From assembly GCF_905220415.1 (NCBI RefSeq), contig NC_059563.1, forward strand, positions 5,590,001 through 5,654,000: a stretch of 64,000 nt of DNA, read 5' to 3'. Source of the stretch: Colias croceus. Taxonomy: Eukaryota; Arthropoda; Insecta; Lepidoptera; Pieridae. Positions within the stretch are counted from its first letter, which is position 1; every line of letters starts with the position of its first letter. The notes below the pieces were generated by a model. It saw only the letters and a list, made by a program, of their open reading frames with translations, did no database searches and was not told the DNA's origin. Made by a program: the position numbers and the translations under genes. Shown piece after piece: positions 41,780-53,700 of this stretch.

Positions 41780-44700
41780 CTGTGGAAATATGGTAGGTTA
41801 GGAAGGTTGAGAAATTTAACTATAGACTAAAAGGGGAGAAATAAATATTTCTATACATTTTGAATTACATGTTTTACATATTTAATCTTAGCACTACTAC
41901 CAAAATTGTTAAACACGAATTAATTAATAACAAGCATCATCTAGAATTCCATCATTACAATCAATATTGAAACAAAATTCAGAAAAAAGAATTACCATCA
42001 CAAATCTAACCCTATTCAATTTTTTTTATTACTAAAACTAGATCTAAAAAAACATAGATCTCACAGTGGGTCCAGGTTCGATGCTCGGTGCCTTCTCTGA
42101 AGCACTTTTCTTCTCGATAAATGATGTCTCCCAGATGGTCGGCTTGTCGCTGTCTGTCGGTGAGTCTTCGTCCAATGATGCCACTTCTACTGAACTTAGC
42201 AACCTGAGGATTTATTCATTTTATTTTAGTTCAAAAATATATCAAAATTTTACTTAATTTTTGTTACGAGTCATCGTGGTAGGACTTTAAAATTCATCGA
42301 ATTTATAAAATAAGTAACTGTTGAGATAAAATTGAAGATTCCACCTAGAGAGAAAGAACATATTTTATCTCTATCGAACATAAAATCGAAAAATGACAGG
42401 ATTAAAAAGACGATATCATTTTCAGAATCTTCAGAAATAGATAAGCATTGATCACCTTATCAAATCGTATATATTACTTTTTTCGTAACATAAAGATAAG
42501 TAAACCATACTCATACCTAATAAAAAAAATTACATTATATATTACCCAGCAAAACAATAACACCCATTATGCATTTGTATGTAAACAGGTAAATACAAAA
42601 AAAAGACGTGTGTCATTCGGGGACTGCCGCGGTAAAGCTATTGCATGCTATGCCTTCAAGCCACACCTCCGCCCATCGGAGTGGGGAGCGTGAGGTTTTT
42701 TCGTTACGGAATTTCTCGATTCGGTCCCCGCGCTCAAGGCCCGCGATTGAAGCTATGCAATAGCTTAAAAAATCAAGATAATTAATACAAACCTATCGGT
42801 GGAGTTAGACGGCAGAAACTTTGTCCTCGTCTCTCCGGCAGAAACAGCGCAGCCCTCGCGACGTGCGCTCGCGCCCGCGGCTAGCGCCCGAATGTTGCCA
42901 TAGCCTGGTGATGCTGGTAGAGTGCGGGTAGTTTGTAATTTGGTATTAAAATTTATGTGAGAGTGTTGTAATATAAATTTATTTTGTGACAACGTTTTAA
43001 GCGCGTCACACATACGGTGAAGATACTATAATATTTTATGTTAAGATTATCAAATATAAAATATTACAGTATCTTAAGGTATCCGGTATCAGCGTTCTGA
43101 CCATCATTTTTCTTTTTTTCATTGCGTACTAAGTCCCCTGTAGAACCGCCATCCTGTTACAAATGACCCGCTGACACAAACACTGACACAAAATTTCGAC
43201 ACGCGCTTTATAATTCGATAGAGCCGGTTGCACGCACGAAAAAACATGACTCATGCGGCGTTAACTCGCTCTGAGGCGTTCCATGTAAGGCTTGAAGTGC
43301 AAGCGAGAGCGCTGAACGAACGACAAATAAGCACAATCGGTGAATCGGCCTTAAGACGTTGTCACGTTCAACTATCGTCAGTAAACCGACTTAACAGACA
43401 ACCATTTTTTGGAATTAGCTAATTCTCTCTTTGTTGCTGTTGTATAATTTGTAATTTAGTATATAAGTTCATATGAGAGTAAGTATATTTATTCTTTCTT
43501 TCCTAACCTTGCAGTTAAAAACACCTGTGGGTACTTGTATTTAGAAACATTACAAGTTCATTGTACATGAATACGGCAAGTCTCGATATTATAGTTTGGT
43601 ATTTTGTAACGCGATGCCTGCGATCAACTATAAAGAGCCTGATGCACATAATATTTAATTTGTAACACCAGTGATATGAGTTACGGTACAGTAAATTATA
43701 TCTATCAATATGAGTTATTAATCGAAATGCCGTATAAGTTTGTCTATAGGTAAGCAGTGCCTAAAATATTATTTCTCTCTGCTCTTTACTTAAGAGTAGA
43801 CTTCACTGATAGTCAAAAATCGTTAAAAATTGTACTCAAACCACAAATAAAATAATATTACATATTTCAAACTAAGAATTATTTTAAATCTTACCTTTCA
43901 GTAGAGGTGGATATGGTGAATCCTCCATTTCTTGGCTGTCCGATGTCGCCGTTGGCCCTTTGCTATGAGGTACCAACGGTTCCGTTGGGCTATAATTGAT
44001 TTTTTTATTCTATAATATCGCACTTTTATTGAACAAAAATAAACTTTAAAGCCTTTATAATTTGAAAAAATGCACTGAATGTTTAACAATTCTGACCTAT
44101 GTTTAAAATATAGATATCTAAAAGTGGGTAATTGTCAAAATTCTACGCTTAAAATAATAAAACCTGTTTTTGTCTAGTTAAATCACTTTTAGATTAATTG
44201 TATTAGTCTGACCATTTATTTGTTAGTTTAAAGGCTGCAGGGTTTCTAGGCATTCCTATTTTGCTCTGTCATAGGAGCTATATTTTTGTTTCTAAATTTT
44301 CCCAAATTTATAATTATACGAAAATAAGTTATATCAAATCAAAGTAATTAAAATGTTCATATATTGGGAAAATTTAGTTTCATCCTGTTTGCTGGGCTAT
44401 CTTCTAAATTATTGATTAAACAACACACGTCTAAAGATTGTGAAAAAGATAATAAAATCTCGATTGAAAGATGCAGGAAAAGATATCTCAGCATATCCTA
44501 GTTAGCTAAACAACATCAAATTGTAAAGGGAGTGCCAAATGTATTTGAGAATGTTATTGAATAAGAAATATTAATAGTTAATCCCGTTGAACGCTGATCA
44601 CTGCCAAGAATTGATGTGTAACGTTAAATTTAATGATTATTGCCATTAGTGAAACGAAGAAATTAATATGGACCAATGATAGATCCTTGAGGGATGCCAC

Positions 44701-47700
44701 ATATTCATCTTGTAAAAAATATACAAAATATTTATCTCAAAGTAAATTTGACATTATACTCTCACAATAACAGCCTTGTCTTAATATACCCATCACTTTT
44801 CTAAAAACATGTTATCTATATATTTAATAACATATTTTTGTGTCTCGATTTATTATCGAAACTCTGTATAATCGCTAGAGATATAACGACTTTTTTTTTA
44901 AATTGTGGCGAGTTTTCTTAATTTATACTTGTAATTTTATTTGAATCTCTTAATAAATAGATATAATCTCTATTAGACTCGATAGACAATTTTTTTTGAA
45001 AACTATTGCGGGTGTCCCTAAGAACCCTCTAAATAAAAAGATAAGCACGACTGATTTTTTTTAAATTACCGCGAAATTTCCCTACTAAAATGCTTTTTTT
45101 TAAATCTCATTTATCTGAAAAAGGCATATAATCAGCGTCCCACAACAATATTACCTATCGTCCGTCTGCTTCTCCTGCGGCACCATCGGCACGAGGTAGT
45201 CACACGCTGACGACCGCTGCCAACACAGCGCACGTGAATATGCAGGGAGGGCTAATGGTCTATGGTCTTGTTTTACATATATATTGGTGTTTGTAATCTG
45301 TGGTCTTGTGTCAGTATGACATTGACAGTGACAAATAGAATATTGGTGTTAAGTATTGTGTCAGTGTGACATTGACAGTGACAGGATATTGGTGTTTTTA
45401 AGATGTACTAGCTGCGCTCCGCGGTTTCACCCGCGTAGCTTCGCTTCTGTTGGTCTTAGCGTGATGATATACAGCCTATATTAGCCTTCCTCGATAGGCT
45501 ATCCAACACCGAAAGAATTTTTCAAATCGTTTCTTGAGATTAGCTCGTTCAAACAAACAAACAAACTAATAATAACAATAACATACGTCTTATTATTCGA
45601 TTCGATTCGCTGTCAAGTAGGCAGGTAACGTCGATAGTACGTCAATCTCTCTAGGTTTTGTGTCGATCGCGATGGCTTAAATTGTGAATTTGAATTCAGG
45701 CTTGTGTTTTTGAATCAGATATGAATAATTTGCTTATACTGCAATTTTATTTAGTTATTGTTATATTATCTCTGTTTTTAACTTTTCGTAAGATATTCGT
45801 ATTCGTGTATTAAGGTCGTTTAAATGAAATGTATCCGTAAAGATACAAAATATATATTGAAAATCACGATAAGTAAGACCATAGACCATTATTATTTTGA
45901 CCTCCCTATATCTTCACTTTAAAACTAGTCGTGCATTAGAAAAACATCAGGCTTTATAAAAATATTTTATTTTCTCTTTAAAATGTTATTTAAATCTCAT
46001 ATTTAAAGTTTTATAAAGCTTGATATTAAAGGGTTCAAAATACAGGTAAATTCCCGCTATAGCTACTATGCAAGTAAACAATTATTTTCTCAAAACCGAT
46101 AAAAGAGATACTTTGAAAAATGAAATGGTTCGTGTTAATTCGATTTTCAAAATGACCGTTAATTTAAAAACCATGCAGTGACGTTTCAACGTATCTCTCT
46201 AACTACGGGGTTGCTATATCTATGCAATTTTATTACAAGGAAAGGGCGGGAAATTGAAAAGTTAAAAAAGAAAAAATTTAAGGCAAGTTCATGCGCCACT
46301 CCCAAGCCAATCATTTACGCTAACATCGATTTTTATATAAAAAGACGCTATTTACTTGCTTCTAGTAGCCAGAGCGAAAACGTTTGGAAGAAAAACACGG
46401 TTATCCATTAGTATGTTTTAAGTTTCATTTTAATATAATTAATTAGTATTAATAAAGATAAGTGAATGTATTCATGATTGCATGATGTAAAAATCTGTAC
46501 AGATAAAATATTAACTTGAACTGTCAAAGAATTGTGATTATTTCTATTTCATTGTGGTTTATTTCTAAACGAACTGCTAAAGTGATTTGGTTGTTAGGTT
46601 ATTATATATTATGTTCTCCTTTTCTGTGATTGGGCTGTAATTTGTTATCTATTTTTGTTCAAATTGAAATAACGTCGAAAGGAAAACTTCTGTGTCTTAT
46701 TTAAACATTTTACCATCTTAAACGAATGTCCTCTCTTAAACATCTATGCAAATTTCCAATCTCTGAATTTGTGGAAAGTCAGTTCTTAAAAATCATTTAA
46801 TAACTAAATGCAATCATCACAAGATACAGAAATCTAACACACTGTGAAATCCTATGATCTAAAAATTTTTCCACACCGTGAAAATCTAACTTTTGACATT
46901 TATTACCAATGTTGCTATCTAAAAATACCAAATCACTTTAACTCAGGATAAAGCTGTACATACCGGCATTCCGTTGAGATGTTCGAAGTAGTCGTTAGTT
47001 AGAGGTATCAGTGACCTCATCATTGGGAGGGGGGCGCTTGTTATTTCCGGGTCCTAACAAACAAACAAACAAAAACACTTTATTGTGCACCAAGAAATAA
47101 AAATTACAAAAGTAAATATATAAAAGAAAGGTCCTCGTGAAATAATTATATTTTAGATACGATATGGAGAATATCCAACTTTTGAAGTAAAACGTATTTA
47201 GACGCGTTGAGAGTAAAATTTCAAGGTCGCTCCATGGCAATATCGTAATGTTAGGGAGTACGGCGACGATTTTGGTATCTTTGAATCTTGCCACAGAAGT
47301 TTCACTTCTGACACGTGTGCTCGGAACACACGTTCTTTTTTCGTTTTTAAATGTCCTTATGAGGGGCTCTTACTGTTTCGCAAATCTACGTAAATGTAAT
47401 AAAAAATGAGTATAATAAAAAGTATTATTTATTATTTATAGTAATAAGTAATTGAGTTGTATGAAGCATTTGAATTATTAACCAAGATCTAGTGTAGAAA
47501 GATTTATGATTATGTCATTTTAAAGCGTCGTAAACCAAACCACATGTACATTGTACATGCAAAGAACAACAATGGTAAAAGGAAAAATTCCATGAAGCAT
47601 TTGCAGCAATTTTTAGAAAAAGACACAATAAGTGTTCCACAAGGTTCGACTCTTGGTCCATTACTTTTTCTCGATTATGACTTTTGCAAATTTTTTTATT

Positions 47701-50700
47701 AATTTCAATCAATTTTTTTACGCAGAAACATTAAAGTCCCATTTGTACGATTATGACTTTATGATAGTTCTTAGTAAAAGAAGAATAAATAAAAATGTTA
47801 TAACCTACATTTTGATTTCTTTTGCTGTTACTATAACACAGATGTTCTACGTGATATTTTATTTATATTTCTGTTTTTACATTAACTTGAAGAAGTTAAG
47901 TTCAATTTATATTTTATTTGAGATTTTCATATAATAATTGTATTATTACCTGCAAGAATCTCTGCAGCCTGTCAAACATCTGCGCAAATGAAGGTCTCTC
48001 TTCGGGATTTGGATTCCAACATTCGCACATTAGACGATATACATCTGCTGGACATCCTGCGTGAAAATATTTACATAATATAATATGTATTATGTATATT
48101 TAAATACCCCATTTGAATACATCAAAGAAAAATCTACAATAAAATCTTAATACAATAAAGGTTTTGTAGTAAAATACCAAAGGAGCTTCTTTGTTCATCT
48201 GTATTGCTTTTTATTGTTGTATATTTTTGAAATACTATTCCACTATTATATAGCTATTCTTATATTAAGTTGCCTGGTAGAGATTGCTGTTCAGCATTAA
48301 GGCCGCCTTTTGTACAAATGATGCCTTTTTGTGATATTGTTCTTTTTTTCTGCTTTGTCCATTCATGTTTGTACAATAAAGTTTAATAAATAACAATTCT
48401 TACGACATAATATAACATTTTAATCTGAAAAAGCTAATAACACAAAACAGATAAATAAAGAAACACTGGCATACTACATAATACTCACAAATGCACATTA
48501 AAAGGTCATCAAAAAATGTGTTTTTAAACACATTGTTTTGATTATAAGAAAACTGCCTAAGTAATACGCGCCTAGGCAGAGTTTTGTCGCGAAAATTTTT
48601 TAACGTGATTGTAAGTCCAGTTGACCACGTTGTGTCCACGTGGTCTCCTCTGAAAATCAGTGCAGCAATACATTTTAAATAATGGTTGCTGCTTTGCTGA
48701 CGGGGAGTCCTTTTTGCCTCCATTGCTATCTATTTTTTTTCTGTTTTGTGTATTATATTACTAAGAGTTACATGGTGGCAAATAAAACACTATTTCTATT
48801 TCTATTTATTGTCGACTAGCTTACCGCCCGCGGCTTCGCCCGCTTTGTCTAAAACCTAATAAATTATATACTAAAACCTTCCTCTTGAATCACTCTATCT
48901 ATTAAAAAAACCGCATCAAAATCCGTTGCGTAGTTTTAAAGATTTAAGCATACAAAGGGACATAGGGACAGAGAAAGCGACTTTGTTTTATACTATGTAG
49001 TGATGATGACCATACCATAAGGTTTATCCAGCCGTCCCCCACCAGAGACAAGTTGCATCACCTCCCGGTTGGAGCAGCCCGTGTACGGCATCACCCCCAG
49101 AGAGAATACCTCCCAGAGGAGTACTCCGAACGACCTGTTGGACAATTATCTATACATATAATAAATCTGTAGAAGGGTCAATTCTGTACATTGAAAATAT
49201 TAAAAAAATAAATACCAGGGGGTGTTAATGGATCGATACCAAACCCAAATATGTGATTAAAAAAATTTTTGTCTGTCTGTCTGTCTGTCTGTATGTGAAG
49301 GCATCACGTGAAAACTAACGGTTCGATTTCGATGAAACTTGGTATAATTATACCTTATTATCCTGGGCGTAAAATAGGATACTTTTTATCCTGGAAAAAT
49401 ACGTAAAAAAATTAATCTTAATTTTTCAGTTTTGTCCATATACGTTGTTCTGTAGAACCGCGAACACACGTTACGTATTATTATAGCCGTATTTGGGTCC
49501 AATAGATATTTATAAGATGTCATTGTCAGAGTTAATGGAAAAATAAACCATCCACGCGAAGATCGACATCCGCGCGGACGGAGTCGTGGGCGGAAGCTAG
49601 TTTAAATATAAAGGATCTGAGGTAAAAAAAAGACAAATGGTTTTTAAACTGAAAATAAGAAAAGGATTGAGCATAGGATAGCTTTAAAGCACAAGTTTTT
49701 AGTATAGAGAAATGGATTGAGCATTGTTGCAGATAAGCTTTTTTCTATTACAAACAAGATTTGAAGACTGGGGGAATACCTATTTTTTATATTGAGATGT
49801 ATGAAGTTAGGGTAAACGCAGCTATCAACGACCCATCGAAAATCTGAAGGTATTACCGACCTATAAAAGTAATTCGAAATTTAAACGTTTCCAGAACTAT
49901 TCTAGCTATAGGTAGGCAAAGTTATACACGAATGTATTACTTGAGCATCGTATACTTTAACGTTAGAGTGAGTAACTGAGCAAAAAAGAGTTAAAATGCG
50001 TAAGTTGCTGCGGGGTAGCGTGGAAGCAGGACGTGTCGTACTGTTCCGTTGTTCCTTCGGGTAAGTACTGTGAGTATCTTTTTAAGACATTTACAAACAA
50101 ATGACATCTATACTTTAATTTATATTACTAAATGTCAATGCATTTAAGTGTCAACTTTTCATTTCTTACAACATTTTATTAATAAAAAGTAATTTGAAAC
50201 GATAAAACTTAAAATTAAAATGGGACGGTGTTAGCTTCACCAGTTTAAGTCGTGGCAGGTATCAACGACCCGTAAGTCGGCAATGGCAGCAACGTAACTT
50301 TTTGTTTTATTTTCTTTTATGTTATTATATCACACTAACACAAGTGGTTTTATGGACCAGTTTAAATCTAAGCTATGAGTCTTCATAAAAATCTATTAGC
50401 GACTAAACTTTTTTGTCTAGTGTTGTGTCTTTTAGCGTTGTCAATTTATACAAAGTTATGATATTTTCGAGGATCCCTATCGAATAGTTACAGTAGTAAA
50501 TCATTGTTTTTTTTTTGTTTAAACAATATGCATTTGTTCATATTTTGTATGACATTAATCAATTATAATCTATTTTATAGTCTGATGGTCAAATGAATTA
50601 AAATAACCATTTTTTTATGGGTCGGTAATACAATTTAGGTTTATACTTACATACTTTAATACCGACCCATGTGGGTCGGCAATAGCAACTATAGGAAGCT

Positions 50701-53700
50701 ATTACCGATCGAATATAGAGTGTTTAGTTTCTCATCTACAAATTCAAATTTGCAGAATGTAGAATAAAGATGTTTGTATATACAGATAATATTGATCCTT
50801 AAACATTCTGCTCGTAATTGAGCGTGCAAATATATTTTTATTACTTTTATGACATAATAGGTGCCTATTAAAAATTATATTTTTTAAGGTTAAATTAACA
50901 TAAAACATATAATTAGGTATATTTTTTCCAGAAATATGGAGCCACGAAAGCGGCGAAAAGTATTCAGTAAAACACAACTCGCCGAAGCAATCAATCAAAT
51001 AGCATAACGAAATATCCTAGAGTTTGAAATCCTTAATTTAATATATGTACATATATTAATAGTATTATGTTGACAACAAAAAAATACGAATATATTTGCA
51101 TTTTTATTTCATTTTATTAAGATCGGTTATCATCATCATCACTAGCTTCTATACATTCTATTGCTGGAAAAAGGCTTCCTCTCACATACGATCGGGAATA
51201 GCTGCATAAAAATCGTTTATAGCTTCACAGCCGTTTTTATGGGTCGGTAATAGCAACAATCGACTAAGTCACATTGGAAATTATTTTTTACAAGATAATC
51301 CTTTATTGGAATGTATTTGCTTCAATAAATACATTTTTTATACATAACACTAGCATATAAAATGAAATTATAAATCTTTAGAAGAACAAGTATACTTAAA
51401 AAATATGGTTGATTTTGAAATTGCCTTAGAGGGGTCGTTAATACCTGCGTTTACCTTATAGCGATATTTCAAAATGTTCTATGATAGTAAATACTAAATA
51501 CAGATGAGAGAAAAATAACTCCATAATATGATATCACATTCCCTTTTGTATAATTAAGTAACATATTGAAACATACAACCATCCACAATCCAACCATCAA
51601 ATTTAGCTATTTTTACCATACTCACCACACATCAGTTTTGACAGTAAAGACACCATCCATATAAGCTTCCGGCGGCATCCATTTTATCGGCAACATGGCT
51701 TTCCCGCCCTTCCGGTAGTAGTCAGCGCGGTAAATATCTCGCGCCATACCGAAATCCGCGATTTTGCACACACGGCCGGGCCCGCGGGATGTTAGTAGGC
51801 AATTTCGGGCTGCTATGTCCCTGTGATACAAAAAGTAAATATAATTATTTAAAATTAATAAATAAATATTATAAGAAATAAAAAGCGAGGCCGGTTTAAA
51901 TATTAGTTTGAATGTAATAAGAATGTACTGAGATTCTACACAGCTACCTAATTGATGTAGGTAGTTGATAACAAATCGCAGCGAGTCAACGACTATTAGC
52001 AAAGTGTGGGTAGTTGGGTTAGGTTAGGTTAGGTTAGTCGTAACGTTAGTCGGACGCCGTCGTATAAACAACGTCCGAGCCCCTAGGCACAATTCGTACG
52101 AATGCGCCACGAGTCAAAGGAACGCGGCAATTTATAGTATACGACAGCTAAGCATGTTCGGACAGGAAACAGTGACAACTATGTTGACAACTACTCATCC
52201 ACAAAAATATTAAATCAAAAGTTACGTCTAACAATATATAGTTATTTTTTTATATAAAATAAGAAATCTTAAACAACTGACAAATAAACACCATTTGCAC
52301 TATAAAAACAAACTTCCAACAAACCAAATTGACTATTAACATTTTATTGAGAAACAATAAAACACATAAATCCGACTCGAAGGAGCAATCTGTATGAACC
52401 TGATATTTACATCCCTTGCATATATCCATCTAACACAATAGACACACATACACATAACTAATATAAACCTTTTTACAAGATAATTTATAAAAATACACTA
52501 TTAAACTACAAATCCGGCTCGAAGGACCAATCTATGTATGAATTCTGTGACTCCAGAATCCAGATATTCGCATCCCTTCCATATATCCATCAAGCAGAGA
52601 TCTTTTACAACTCTTAAACCTTCATTAAAAAAATCTATACTAATATTATAAAGAGGAAAGGTTTGTATGTATGTATGTATGGTTTTCACGCATAAACTAC
52701 TGGACCGATTTTGATGAAATTTGGCACAGACAATCTTTAGACCCTGAGAAAGAACATAGGCTACCTTTTATTGCGAAATATGTACAACGGGCGAAGCCGG
52801 GCGGACCGCTAGTAATTGATAAAAATAAACTATTAAACTACAAATCCGTCTCGAAGGACCAACCTGTGTATGAACCGCTGCGACTCCAGATATTTGCAGC
52901 CCTTGCATATATCCAACGAGCATAGAATAAGGTCCTTCATAGTAAGGGCACTTGCTCTATCGGGTTTGGGACGATTGTCCCGGAGGAACTGTTTTAGATC
53001 CCCCCCACCGAGGAGTTCTAGTACTATGAACCTAAAAATAGAAACAAATAATATGAGCACGTGCAAAGGTCGTAAATGCTCATTGGGGGAAAAAATCGAA
53101 CGCATTTTTATTGGTTTATTTATAAGAAATGTAGTAGGGAAAATGTTATCAAGGCAAGAAAAAGTCTATTGACTATCGCAATACTCACTAAAAAGTGTAA
53201 AACATTAATGATTACTTTTATACATATAATACCTTTAAATTTAGAAAGTTACTTTAACATTTCCTATGTATTTTAACTATTCATTATCTACTATCACATT
53301 TTTTACTTTATTTTTATTATGTGATATTCAATCTGTTTACATTTACCTACCACCTCCGAATTCAATTTTGCAACATTTATACATAAACCATTATTTCTAT
53401 TGTTTTCTCCATTCTTACTTACATCCTACTAATATTATAAATGCGAAAGTTTGTATGGATGTATGGATGTTTGTTACTCTTTCACGTAAAAACTACTGAA
53501 CCGATTACAATGAAATTTAGCACACATATAGAGGGTAACTTGGATTAACACATACCAGGATAGTTTTTATCCCGGAAATCCCACGGGAACGGGAACTATG
53601 CGGGTTTTCCTTTGCAAACGCGAGCGAAGCCGCGGGCGGAAATCTAGTTCACATTATAAATTAATTGCCTTCACAGCTTACCTCGGATGTCGATCAAAGC

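Larger units (their letters stand above)
49810..51456 (+). mobile_element. 1.65-kb pogo-like (Tc1/mariner) deletion derivative
   Basis: Ends GGGTAAACGCAGCTATCAAC and (reverse) AGGTAAACGCAGGTATTAAC pair over about 25 bp and are flanked by TA on both sides. Inside are repeated GGGTCGGTAATAGCAAC-like motifs in both orientations (near 49850, 50265, 50620, 50665, 50705 and 51240), which could be transposase-binding sites. A short ORF at 50936-51007 after a splice-acceptor-like TTTTTTCCAG encodes a basic peptide resembling the start of a pogo/CENP-B HTH. No DDE domain remains. Confidence 0.7.

Noticed and set aside
41403..41801. 132-codon + strand frame
   Set aside because: Antisense shadow of the ALK terminal exon.
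46178..46411. 77-codon frame in an ALK intron
   Set aside because: No motif, no splice context, AT-rich composition.
52833..52863. Extension of the kinase exon reading frame past FIHR
   Set aside because: Translating on gives LVLRDGFVV and a stop; the phase-matched junction to DIAARN at 51820 shows this is intron.
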